From the NCBI RefSeq assembly GCF_002705925.1, contig NZ_NKRE01000001.1:4657993-4721992 (forward strand): a DNA stretch of 64,000 bases. Reading direction: 5' to 3'. The notes beneath the pieces are model-generated. The model had not been told where the DNA came from. It was given only the letters and a program-made list of their open reading frames with translations, and made no database searches. Both the position numbers and the translations under genes were made by a program. Positions 17,285 through 25,695 of this stretch are shown here, one piece after another (position 1 is the first letter of the stretch; each line of letters starts with the position of its first letter). This stretch comes from Mycobacterium ostraviense. GTDB taxonomy: Bacteria > Actinomycetota > Actinomycetes > Mycobacteriales > Mycobacteriaceae.

Positions 17285-19681
17285 ATGCTCGGCAGCGTGA
17301 GTCAGGGGTTAGGCAGGCGGCCGACACCGCTTGACGAGTTGCGAGTCATCGAGATCAGTGATCGCATAGCCGGCAACTACTGCGGCAAGCTGTTGGTCGA
17401 CGCCGGTGCGCAGGTACGCAAAATCGAACCACCGCAAGGGGATCCGCTGCGCCGGTACTCGCCTAGCTGTTCGCCGGTGCCCGACGGTTCGCCGGCCTCG
17501 CCGTTGTACTGCTACCTCAATGCCGGTAAGCAGAGCCTGACCCTGGCCCCGGATTCCGAGCGATACCGTGCCGAACTCGCCGCTGCCGACGTCGTGATCG
17601 TCACCTGCGGCCGGTCACAGGCGGCCGCCCTGGGTATCGACCCCCGACGGTTGCTGGCCGAGTCCCCGCGGGCGGTGGTGGTCACGATTTCGGATTTCGG
17701 CTGGACCGGTCCCTTCGCCGATCGGGCGGCCACGGAGTTCACGCTGCAGGCATGGGCGGGCTCGCCCGGCTTCCGCGGTGATCCCGCCGGGCCGCCCATC
17801 TCGGTCGGTGGTGGCCTGGGCGAGTACATGGGTGGGGTGTTCGCCGCGTTCGGCGCGTTGGCGGTGCGCCGCCGCGTCGAACACGGCGGCCCGGGCGAGC
17901 ATCTGGATCTTTCGATGCTGGAGGCAATGAGCCTGATGCAAAGCAGCGAATGGCTGCATTCGCAGCTGCTGCGGGTACCGCCGGTGCGCCGCACCCTCGA
18001 AGTGCCCTCGATCGAACCCGCCAAAGACGGCTACGTCGGGATTACCATGGTCACCGGCCAGCAGTGGCTCGATTTCACCGCGATGGTCGAATGTCCTCAG
18101 CTCGAAGAGATTCCGCAGTTGCGATTCCAGATCGGCCGCTGGGAATACCGGGACCTGATCCGCGAGTCGATCCGTCCGTGGATGGCCGAGCGGACGGTCG
18201 AGGAGATCGTCGCACTGGGTCAGCTGTTCCGGCTGCCGATCGCGGCGTTGGGCAACGGCGCCACCATCCGCGACATGGAGTACATGGTCGAGCGGGAAGT
18301 GTTCGCCGAAAACCCCGCCGGCTTTCACCAGCCGCGCCCGCCGTGGTTGATGTCGCAGTGTGGGCCCGCGCCGGTTGGCCCGACTGCTGGGGTAGGTGCG
18401 GACAACGACGAAAGGCCTTGGTGGAAGCAGGATGGGTTTGAGCTGACCCCGCATGGGTTGCCGCTGGACGGTGTTCGGATCATCGATTTGACCGCCTTCT
18501 GGGCCGGGCCGGCCGCCACTCACTTGCTGGCGGCCTTCGGCGCCGATGTCGTGAAGATCGAGTCGATTCAGCGGCCCGACGGCATTCGCTACTCGGGGGG
18601 CATGCGCACCGACGTGGACGACTGGTGGGAGTACGGCTGGGTGTTCCATGCGATGAACACCAACAAGCGCTCGGTCACACTTGATTTGGGCTCTGATGAC
18701 GGACGGCGGTTGTTCCTCGCGCTGGCCGCGGATGCCGACGTGGTGATCGAGAATTTCTCGCCGCGGGTGATGGAGCACTTCGGGCTCACGGCCGAGGTGC
18801 TGCTGAAGGTGAACCCCAAACTCGTGGTCGCCCGGATGCCGGCCTTCGGGTTGGTGGGCCCGTGGCGTGACCGGGTGGGGTTCGCCCCCACCATGGAGCA
18901 GATCGGTGGCCTGACGTGGGTGACCGGATTGCCGGAGACGCCGCCGGTGACCCCGCGCGGCGCGTGTGATCCGCTGGCCGGCGTGCATGCGGCGTTCGCG
19001 GTGCTGGCCGCACTGAACTTCGCCGAACGTACCGGGTCGGGCCAGCAGGTTGAGTTGCCGATGGTCGAGTCGGTGTTGAACACCACCGCAATTCAGCCGA
19101 TCGAATACGAGGTCTACGGGGTCACGCTTAACCGGCGCGGCAATCGTGGTTTCGGCGGGGCATTACAGAACATCTACCGGTGCGCCGGCGACGACGACTG
19201 GATCGCGGTCAGCATTCGTGACGACCAAGACTGGAATGCGCTGGTCGAGGTGATGGACCGACCGCCTTGGTGCGACGGGTCGCTGTCGACTGCGGGCGGG
19301 CGCCGCGAGCGGGCCGACGAGATCGATGGCCGGCTACGGGACTGGTTTGCCGCGCAATCCCTGATGCCGACGGTGGAATCGCTTGCCGCTGCTGGCATTC
19401 CGGCGGCGCCGGTTGTCTCGCCGTCACTGGTCACCGAAAACCCGCAACTGTGTGACCGCGGGTACTTCGAGTCGCTGATCCACTGCCGTATCGGGCAAGC
19501 CCTATATCCCACACCACCTTTCGCGCGGTTGGCCGGCCAGCGGGAGTGGTTGCGCCGCCCGCCGCCAACCCTTGGCGAGCACAATGAAGAAATACTGCGT
19601 GAGCGGTGCGGGCTGACCGACGAGGAACTCGCGCGGCTAGCGGCAAGTGGCGTCATCGGGACCCGGCCCAAGGGGGTATAG
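17285..19681 (+). CDS. Double-domain CaiB/BaiF CoA-transferase
   Basis: This is a 798-residue fusion of two class III CoA-transferase domains. The first runs ~15-370 (LDELRVIEISDRIAGNYCGKLL; HGGPGEHLDLSMLEAMSL). The second runs ~395-790 (LDGVRIIDLTAFWAGPAATHLL; GSGQQVELPMVESVLN). Single-domain members are ~400 residues and form interlocked dimers, so the fusion makes a built-in heterodimer. The two GQ/EH-x-D/E segments differ (HLDLSMLEA against QVELPMVES), which suggests that only one half may keep a full active site. It would load CoA onto a pathway acid from another CoA ester. It is divergent from the tetR gene. Confidence 0.92.
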   Translation: MLGSVSQGLGRRPTPLDELRVIEISDRIAGNYCGKLLVDAGAQVRKIEPPQGDPLRRYSPSCSPVPDGSPASPLYCYLNAGKQSLTLAPDSERYRAELAAADVVIVTCGRSQAAALGIDPRRLLAESPRAVVVTISDFGWTGPFADRAATEFTLQAWAGSPGFRGDPAGPPISVGGGLGEYMGGVFAAFGALAVRRRVEHGGPGEHLDLSMLEAMSLMQSSEWLHSQLLRVPPVRRTLEVPSIEPAKDGYVGITMVTGQQWLDFTAMVECPQLEEIPQLRFQIGRWEYRDLIRESIRPWMAERTVEEIVALGQLFRLPIAALGNGATIRDMEYMVEREVFAENPAGFHQPRPPWLMSQCGPAPVGPTAGVGADNDERPWWKQDGFELTPHGLPLDGVRIIDLTAFWAGPAATHLLAAFGADVVKIESIQRPDGIRYSGGMRTDVDDWWEYGWVFHAMNTNKRSVTLDLGSDDGRRLFLALAADADVVIENFSPRVMEHFGLTAEVLLKVNPKLVVARMPAFGLVGPWRDRVGFAPTMEQIGGLTWVTGLPETPPVTPRGACDPLAGVHAAFAVLAALNFAERTGSGQQVELPMVESVLNTTAIQPIEYEVYGVTLNRRGNRGFGGALQNIYRCAGDDDWIAVSIRDDQDWNALVEVMDRPPWCDGSLSTAGGRRERADEIDGRLRDWFAAQSLMPTVESLAAAGIPAAPVVSPSLVTENPQLCDRGYFESLIHCRIGQALYPTPPFARLAGQREWLRRPPPTLGEHNEEILRERCGLTDEELARLAASGVIGTRPKGV

Positions 19682-19819
19682 GGCACTGCTGATCGCCCGC
19701 GACCGATTGTCTCGTGCATCGCGAAGAAGATTGTGTTCGGCTCCATGTGGCGCGCTGCCAGACCGCCGCCGGGGGTGCCTAGCCGGATCCTCGTGCTAGT
19801 GGGACGGAAAGCAGTCTGA

Positions 19820-19838
19820 TGTTCACTCTGGGTGAACA
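19820..19838. promoter_or_regulatory. Perfect 7-bp inverted repeat upstream of 13E12 gene
   Basis: TGTTCAC-TCTGG-GTGAACA lies 70 bp before the 13E12-type start codon. The spacing and symmetry fit a dimeric repressor site. No matching regulator is evident in the window. Confidence 0.55.
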
Positions 19839-19907
19839 CGTGAAATCGGTTGCTCGGCAGGTACTTTCTGCCCGGTTCTTGTCGGTGGCAGTCGATAGAT
19901 TGCGGGT

Positions 19908-21293
19908 ATGAGCTCGGGCGGTGTCGTGGATCGGGAGACGGTCACGGCGGCCTTTGATGCACTCGACGCCGCGGTCGACAGGTTGGTGGAGTTGAACTTT
20001 GATGCGTTGACCACTCCGGAGTGGTTGGCGTTGGTGAAGCGGTGTGAAAAGGTGCGCCGACGGCTGCCGGTGGCTGAGCATCAGCTGATCAACAACCTAG
20101 CCCGCCAAGCCAGCGCCGAGGAGCTGGGCGGCAAGCTGTCGCATGCGATCGCCGACTGGGCGTTGATCAGCCGCACCGAGGCTGCCCGGCGCATCAAGGC
20201 CGCTGCCGATCTGGGGCCGCGGCGCGGGCTGGCCGGGCAGCCGATCGCCCCGGTGTTGGCCGGGGCCGCCGCGGCCCAACGCGACGGAAAACTGGGCGGC
20301 GAAAGCATCCAGGTGATCCGACGCTTCTACTATCAGCTGCCCGCCTGGATTGACCAGGCCACCCGGGAGCGCGCCGAAGCCCAGTTGGCCCGCCAGGGTA
20401 GTCAGTTTCGCCCCGAACAGTTAGCCGGGTTGGCGGCCACGATCGCCGATTGTCTCAACCCCGATGGCACCTACCGCGATGAGGACCGCGCCCGCCGACG
20501 CGGCCTGACGTTAGGCAATCAGCAAAGCGATGGCATGTCGGAGCTGCGCGGGCTGATCACCCCCGAGCTGCGCGCCACGTTAGAGGCCGTGTTGGCCAAG
20601 CTGGCCGCCCCGGGCATGGGCAACCCCGAATCCCAAACCCCCTGTGTGGACGGCACTCCCAGTCAAGCGGCCATCGACACCGACATCCGCTCAGCCCCCC
20701 AACGCAACCACGACGCCCTTACCGCCGGGCTGCGCGCCCTGCTGGCGTCGGGAGAGTTGGGTCGGCACAACGGCTTACCCGCCTCGATCATCGTGACCAC
20801 CACGCTGGCCGAGCTGGAAGCCGCTGCCGGACAAGGACTGACCGGCGCCGGCACGATCTTGCCGATGAGCGATGTGATCCGGCTGGCCCGCCACGCCCGC
20901 CATTATCTGGCGGTGTTCGACAAGGGTAAGGCGTTGGCGCTGTATCACAGCAAAAGGCTGGCCGCACCGGGGCAGCGAATCGTCTTATACGCCAGAGATC
21001 GTGGCTGCAGTGCGCCGGGTTGTGATGTCACGGGCTATTTCTGCGAGGTCCACCACGTCATTCCCTACGCCCAATCACCCACCACCGACGTCAACCAACT
21101 CACCTTCGCCTGCGGCGGCCACCACCCACTAGCCGACAAAGGCTGGACCACCCGCAAAAACACCCACGGCGACACCGAATGGACACCCCCACCCCACCTC
21201 GATCGCGGCCAGCCCCGCACCAACACCATGCATCACCCCAGAAAACTCCTCCGCGCAGACGAAGACGTCGAGGATGCTGCGGAATCCCCGTAA
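19908..21293 (+). CDS. 13E12-repeat-family protein (DUF222, HNH endonuclease motif)
   Basis: This is a 461-residue protein of the REP13E12 family, which is multicopy in mycobacteria. A helical DUF222-type region (residues ~1-330) is followed by a C-terminal HNH/zinc domain: CSAPGCDV, EVHHVIPY, then GGHHPLADKGW. The family is predicted to nick or cut DNA. In M. tuberculosis a copy is the attachment site of prophage phiRv1. The gene is intact, on its own, and splits the catabolic region in two. ATG 19908 gives MSSGGVVDRETV. Confidence 0.92.
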   Translation: MSSGGVVDRETVTAAFDALDAAVDRLVELNFDALTTPEWLALVKRCEKVRRRLPVAEHQLINNLARQASAEELGGKLSHAIADWALISRTEAARRIKAAADLGPRRGLAGQPIAPVLAGAAAAQRDGKLGGESIQVIRRFYYQLPAWIDQATRERAEAQLARQGSQFRPEQLAGLAATIADCLNPDGTYRDEDRARRRGLTLGNQQSDGMSELRGLITPELRATLEAVLAKLAAPGMGNPESQTPCVDGTPSQAAIDTDIRSAPQRNHDALTAGLRALLASGELGRHNGLPASIIVTTTLAELEAAAGQGLTGAGTILPMSDVIRLARHARHYLAVFDKGKALALYHSKRLAAPGQRIVLYARDRGCSAPGCDVTGYFCEVHHVIPYAQSPTTDVNQLTFACGGHHPLADKGWTTRKNTHGDTEWTPPPHLDRGQPRTNTMHHPRKLLRADEDVEDAAESP

Positions 21294-21446
21294 TCGTGCA
21301 ACTGGCGAAGCTCTGCCATCGGGAAGTGCAACTTACGGCTAAACCGTTGTGCGACAGGGGTCCCGCCGGAGCCTCGACGGAAGCCGGCCGTCGCAGCAAT
21401 CCCGGGCACCACCGGCTACCCGCTATGTCCACGTTGACGTTCAATC

Positions 21447-21465
21447 CCTAAGATAGTAAAAATAG
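21447..21465 (+). promoter_or_regulatory. Shared A+T-rich motif, copy in front of Rieske operon
   Basis: CCTAAGATAGTAAAAATAG lies 72 bp upstream of the chosen GTG of the Rieske oxygenase and matches the copy at 10547 at 17 of 19 positions. Its internal TAAGAT would also serve as a -10 hexamer in this orientation. Confidence 0.6.
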
Positions 21466-21537
21466 ATCTAGTCGTCGAACCACGGTGAGTCAAACGCGGC
21501 CTGGTTGCCGCTCGGCCGCGTGGGAAACGGAGATCTC

Positions 21538-22665
21538 GTGACGCAGACCATTTCAGGCTCGGCTTCCGAATCGGCCCAGGATCCGTCGGAACGAGAGTTC
21601 GGTGCGAGCGGGATTGCGCTGTCGTCGTACCGGTTCCCGACGGGATGGTTCATCGTCGCGTTCGCCTCTGACCTGGCTCCCGGCGATGTCAAGCGTGCGC
21701 ATTATTTCGGCGAGGAGCTGGTGCTGTTCCGCACCGCTTCGGGGCAGGTGCACGTGCTGGACGCCTACTGTCAGCACCTCGGCGCCAACCTGGCTGTCGG
21801 GGGCACGGTTGAGGGCGAACACATCGTGTGCCCCTGGCATGGCTGGCAATGGCGCGGGGACGGCACCAACGCGCTGATTCCCTACAGCAAGATCGGCTGC
21901 AAGAACAACGTCCGAATTCGCAGCTACCCCAGTACGGAGTGGTACGGCTTCATCCTGGTCTGGCATGAGCGCCACGGGCGGGCGCCGTACTGGCAGCCGC
22001 CAGTGCTGCCGGAGCTGGAGACCAACGAGTACTACCCGCTGCACCCACATAGCCGGATGCTCAACCGGGTCAAGGTGCACCCGCAGATGATCATCGAGAA
22101 CGCCGCCGACCCCTATCACGTTCAATACGTGCACAAGGCCGCTAACCCGGCCACCACCGCGTCGTTTGAGGTCTCCGGGTACCACCTACACGCCACCGTC
22201 AATGCCCACTTCGGTGGCGGCAGACCCGCGACCTGGCTGACCCCGAACGGCCCGGTCGACGCCAAGATTGTCTACGACAACTACTCGCTGGGGTTGGGCT
22301 TCGTGCGCTTCCCCAGCGAGTTGGTGGGCACCGTTCAGGTCACCGGGCAGACGCCCGTCGACGAGGATTACACCGACTACTTCTACACCCAGGCGTCCCT
22401 CCGGGAGCCAGGCGACACCGGCGACGTGCCGACCGGGCGCGCCGCCAAATTCCTGGCTTTGCAACAGGAAGTGATCAAACAGGACTTCTTCACCTGGGAG
22501 AACATGAAGTACCTGGAGAAGCCGAACCTGGCGCCCGAAGAAGCGCACGACTACGCCGCCCTTCGTCGCTGGGCGCACCGGTTCTACCCCGGCGCGCAGC
22601 CCTGCGCCGACGACTTCGGATACACCGCAGATGGTGAGCCCGACCCCGCGGCTGCGAAGGCGTGA
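21538..22665 (+). CDS. Rieske-type oxygenase, KshA-like
   Basis: This is a 375-residue oxygenase component. The Rieske cluster ligands are CQH (in LDAYCQHLGANL) and CPWHGW. The mononuclear iron site is in IIENAADPYHVQYVH. The Rieske region (VLDAYC-H, TVEGEHIVCPWHGWQW-GDG, IPYSK) closely follows the pattern of 3-ketosteroid 9-alpha-hydroxylase oxygenase KshA. It needs a separate reductase, and none is encoded here. I start at GTG 21538 because GGAGA lies 4 nt upstream; a TTG at 21505 is in frame but weaker. It is the first gene of a five-gene rightward operon. Confidence 0.9.
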   Translation: MTQTISGSASESAQDPSEREFGASGIALSSYRFPTGWFIVAFASDLAPGDVKRAHYFGEELVLFRTASGQVHVLDAYCQHLGANLAVGGTVEGEHIVCPWHGWQWRGDGTNALIPYSKIGCKNNVRIRSYPSTEWYGFILVWHERHGRAPYWQPPVLPELETNEYYPLHPHSRMLNRVKVHPQMIIENAADPYHVQYVHKAANPATTASFEVSGYHLHATVNAHFGGGRPATWLTPNGPVDAKIVYDNYSLGLGFVRFPSELVGTVQVTGQTPVDEDYTDYFYTQASLREPGDTGDVPTGRAAKFLALQQEVIKQDFFTWENMKYLEKPNLAPEEAHDYAALRRWAHRFYPGAQPCADDFGYTADGEPDPAAAKA

Positions 22666-22666
22666 T

Positions 22667-24247
22667 GTGAGCAGCCCTCCGGGGCCCTCCGATTTCGGAG
22701 TCGATCGCTTCACCGTTGCCGATGTGCTCGACCGGCGCGCAGCACAGCATCCGGACCGGGTGATGCTGAGGGTAGCCGGCGTCGACGCCACCTTTGAGGA
22801 CCTGCGACGGCGGTCGTGCGCTGCGGCGAGCATGCTGAGCGACCTCGGCGTCGACCGCGGCGACACCGTGGCGCTCTTCACCCCAACGTGCCCGGAATGG
22901 ATCTACTTCTGGCTGGGCGCCGCACGAATCGGCGCCGTCAGCGCGGCGGTGAACGCCGCCAACAAGGGCGACTTCTTGCTGCATACCTTGCGGCTGTCGC
23001 AGGCCAAGGTGATACTCACCGACCCGGAGCGGCAAAACCGCCTCGAGGATATCGCCGACCGCGTGGACACACTGAATGAGACTGTGGTGCTAGGTGATTC
23101 GCTGAGCACGGAGCTGAGCCGCGATGCCGGCCCATTGCCGGATGGGCTCGGCGAGACGGAGATTGGATCGCTGTTCTTCACCTCCGGCACCACCGGGCCG
23201 TCGAAAGCCGTTGCCACGAGCTGGCATTACCTGTTCACGGTGGCGGCCACCGTGGTATCGGCCTGGCGATTCGCCCCCGGAGAGGTGCTGTGGACGGCGA
23301 TGCCGCTGTTTCACCTGAGTGCGGCGCCCACCGTACTGGCACCGATGCTGGTCGGCGGAACAACCGTGCTCGCCCGCGAGTTTCATCTCGGCGAAGTCTG
23401 GGACGAGGTGCGCGCGCATGGTGCCGTCGGCTTCGTCGGCGCCGGCGCGATGGTGTCGATGCTGCAGAACCTTCCCCCGGATTTACGTGACGCGGCGCTG
23501 CCGTTGCGGTTCCTCTCCGCGGCGCCCATTGCCGCGGACTCCTACCGCGCGATCGAAAAGCGCTACGGCTGCCGTATCGTCACGATGTACGGGCTCACCG
23601 AGGCATTTCCCCTTACCGTCAAGGGCGTTGCCGACGACGGGGTTCCGGGAACCTCGGGGAAGCCGAATCCCAATTTCGATGTGCGCGTTGTCGACGACGC
23701 CGGCAACCCGCTACCGACCGGACTGGCCGGAGAGATCTCCTGCCGGCCCAGATTCCCACACGTGATGAGCGAAGGGTACGTCAGTGATTACGCCGGATCG
23801 GGACTGCACGTCGATCGCCATCCCGACTGGTTTCCTACCGGCGACCTCGGGAGATTCGACGGCGACCAGAACCTGACTTACGTGGATCGGATCAAGGATT
23901 CGTTACGCAGACGCGGCGAGAACATTTCTTCGGTGGAGGTGGAAACCGTCGTGGCAAGCCATCCGGCGGTGCTGGAGGCGGCGGCCATCGGCGTCCCCAG
24001 CGACGTGGGCGAGGACGACATCCTGCTGATCGTGACCGCGCGCCCCGGCGCTGCCGTCGACTACACCGAGTTGCTCGACTTCTGCGCTGCCCGCATGCCC
24101 TACTTCTGCGTTCCCCGATATGTGGAGTCGGTCGATGAACTTCCGAAGAACGGAATCGGGCGAATACGTAAAGATCTGTTGCGTACCAGGGGTTTAACTC
24201 CGGCTGCCTGGGATCGCGAAAGACATGGCTACCGGGTCAGCCGATGA
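22667..24247 (+). CDS. Acyl-CoA synthetase / CaiC-like ligase (FadD)
   Basis: This is a 526-residue adenylate-forming enzyme. Motifs are FFTSGTTGPSKAV (P-loop), YGLTEAFP, TGDLGRFD and YVDRIKDSLRRRGENIS. The C-terminal A10 motif reads LPKNGIGRIRK, with Arg where most relatives have the catalytic Lys. Members of the CaiC-like group also vary there, so I do not call it dead. The GTG at 22667 starts one base after the Rieske stop; an ATG at 22631 is in frame but would overlap that gene. It is expected to activate the acid processed by this operon. Confidence 0.88.
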   Translation: MSSPPGPSDFGVDRFTVADVLDRRAAQHPDRVMLRVAGVDATFEDLRRRSCAAASMLSDLGVDRGDTVALFTPTCPEWIYFWLGAARIGAVSAAVNAANKGDFLLHTLRLSQAKVILTDPERQNRLEDIADRVDTLNETVVLGDSLSTELSRDAGPLPDGLGETEIGSLFFTSGTTGPSKAVATSWHYLFTVAATVVSAWRFAPGEVLWTAMPLFHLSAAPTVLAPMLVGGTTVLAREFHLGEVWDEVRAHGAVGFVGAGAMVSMLQNLPPDLRDAALPLRFLSAAPIAADSYRAIEKRYGCRIVTMYGLTEAFPLTVKGVADDGVPGTSGKPNPNFDVRVVDDAGNPLPTGLAGEISCRPRFPHVMSEGYVSDYAGSGLHVDRHPDWFPTGDLGRFDGDQNLTYVDRIKDSLRRRGENISSVEVETVVASHPAVLEAAAIGVPSDVGEDDILLIVTARPGAAVDYTELLDFCAARMPYFCVPRYVESVDELPKNGIGRIRKDLLRTRGLTPAAWDRERHGYRVSR

Positions 24248-24307
24248 GTTAGCGTAGTGTCACGTCCGTCGGTTCGGTTTTCCCCGCGAGTGTGGCTGGA
24301 GAGCACA

Positions 24308-24733
24308 ATGACGTTGTCGTATCAAGAACAGCAGATGCTGCACGCTGCGACGGGCCGTGCCGCCATTCTGGATTTGACCGCGCGACACAATCGCGCGTAT
24401 TCCGAGGGTGACCGCGACGCATGGATCGCCACCTTCCGTCACTCCGGCGCCGGCTATAGCCGTGACGGCGAATCATTCGGTGATCCGCGCGCGGCCTTCG
24501 ACGGCGGCGACGGGCAGCGGCTGGTCACCGTCGACCATGAGATCCAGGTCGACGGGGTCAACGCCACGCAGCGGTGTGTCGCGCTGCTCTTTGCCCGCGT
24601 GCACGGCGACACCACGCTGCGGGCCACCGGGACATTCCGCGATCAGCTGATCTACGAGCGGGGCGGTTGGTATTTCGCTTCCCGAGCGCTGCAATGGGAT
24701 TCGGTACCGAGCCGGCATCCGCTCGTCATGTAA
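24308..24733 (+). CDS. SnoaL/NTF2-like protein
   Basis: This is a 141-residue protein with the cone fold of SnoaL/limonene hydrolase-like proteins: IDLTARHNRAYSEGD-type helix, DAWIATF, then beta strands ending GGWYFASRALQWDSV. Members act as hydratases, isomerases or dehydrases on cyclic substrates, or as subunits of ring hydroxylases. ATG 24308 follows GGAGAG by 5 nt, so I prefer it to an in-frame start at 24257. It lies in the Rieske-fadD operon, 60 bp after fadD. The substrate is unknown. Confidence 0.82.
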   Translation: MTLSYQEQQMLHAATGRAAILDLTARHNRAYSEGDRDAWIATFRHSGAGYSRDGESFGDPRAAFDGGDGQRLVTVDHEIQVDGVNATQRCVALLFARVHGDTTLRATGTFRDQLIYERGGWYFASRALQWDSVPSRHPLVM

Positions 24734-24745
24734 CCGGTTGCCCAG

Positions 24746-25264
24746 GTGAACTACCAACTGACCTTCGGCAGCTACCAGGATGCGCTGCGGATGGTCGGTG
24801 CGACAACGGAACCGAGAACCGCCGCGACCGTGGTCAGCGGAGCGCGCATTCAGCTGTTCGCCTCCATGGTCCGCGACGGGAACCCCTCATATTGGGACAC
24901 CGAATACGCCCGGCGGCGGTGGGGCGGCTTGCTGGCTCCGCCGGCCCTGTTGATGGGCTGGCTGATTCCGCCGCCGTGGCAGCCGGGGGGCCGGGTGCCT
25001 GCGGCGTCGCTGGCGCTGCGGGTGCCGTTGCCGGGCACCACATTCATCAACGCGGCCAACGATGCCGAGTTCCTGCTTCCTATCGTCGAGGGTGATCGGC
25101 TGACCGTCGTCGAGGAGCTGGTGTCGGTGTCCCCGGAAAAGCAAACCCGGCTCGGGGTCGGGCATTTCGTCGAAACGCTGGAGACCTACCGCCGCCAGGA
25201 TGGCGCGGTGGTGGCCACATCGCGAAATACGTTGTTCCGCTTCACGCCTGGGCCACGACCGTGA
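24746..25264 (+). CDS. MaoC-like N-domain hydratase subunit (ChsH2-type)
   Basis: This is a 172-residue hot-dog protein resembling the N-terminal MaoC-like domain of ChsH2: SMVRDGNPSYWDTEYARRRW, LLAPPALLMGWLIPP and LRVPLPGTTFINA. In the cholesterol pathway this type of subunit is the non-catalytic half that widens the pocket for steroid-sized enoyl-CoAs. It ends in a GTGA overlap with the next gene, which carries the catalytic residues. The two therefore probably form one heteromeric enoyl-CoA hydratase. GTG 24746 gives MNYQLTFGSY. Confidence 0.83.
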   Translation: MNYQLTFGSYQDALRMVGATTEPRTAATVVSGARIQLFASMVRDGNPSYWDTEYARRRWGGLLAPPALLMGWLIPPPWQPGGRVPAASLALRVPLPGTTFINAANDAEFLLPIVEGDRLTVVEELVSVSPEKQTRLGVGHFVETLETYRRQDGAVVATSRNTLFRFTPGPRP

Positions 25265-25695
25265 CCGATCGGACGTGGAACGACATCACCGTTGCGCTCG
25301 AGCTGCCCGAGGTCGTCGACCAGATCAGCTATCAGCGGGTGGTGGAGAACGCCGGGGCGACGTGGGACTACTTTCCGGGGCATTTCGATCCGACATATGC
25401 CCAAAGCCAGGGAAACCCAACCATTTTCGTCAACACCATGCATCTGGCGGGATTCGCCGACCGGATCGCGACCGACTGGGCCGGTCCGGGCAGCCGGGTG
25501 GTACGCCGTTCCATGCGGCTGACCGGCTCGATCTATGCCGGCGACACCATGGTGGGCCGCGGCCGGGTGGTGGCCAAACGGTGTGACGAGAGCGTCCAGC
25601 CGCCACGTTATCTCGTCGATCTGCGGATCGAGGTGACCAATCAGCACGGCGCGGTGTGCTGTCCGGTCGAGATCACCCTGCAGTTGCCGCAATGA
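25261..25695 (+). CDS. MaoC-like catalytic hydratase subunit (ChsH1-type)
   Basis: This is a 144-residue hot-dog protein with the hydratase pair Asp36 and His41 (WDYFPGHFDPTYA) and the ChsH1-like stretch IFVNTMHLAGFADRIATDWAGPGSRV. It should add water to a 2-enoyl-CoA made by the FadE enzymes. It is coupled to the preceding subunit by a 4-bp GTGA overlap and ends 23 bp inside the convergent aldehyde dehydrogenase gene. Its resemblance to ChsH1 suggests a bulky, perhaps polycyclic, substrate. Confidence 0.85.
   Translation: MTDRTWNDITVALELPEVVDQISYQRVVENAGATWDYFPGHFDPTYAQSQGNPTIFVNTMHLAGFADRIATDWAGPGSRVVRRSMRLTGSIYAGDTMVGRGRVVAKRCDESVQPPRYLVDLRIEVTNQHGAVCCPVEITLQLPQ

Noticed and set aside
22667..24247. 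Arg in place of the A10 Lys as evidence that the second FadD is inactive
   Set aside because: CaiC-like members vary at this position and the rest of the active site is intact, so no conclusion is justified.
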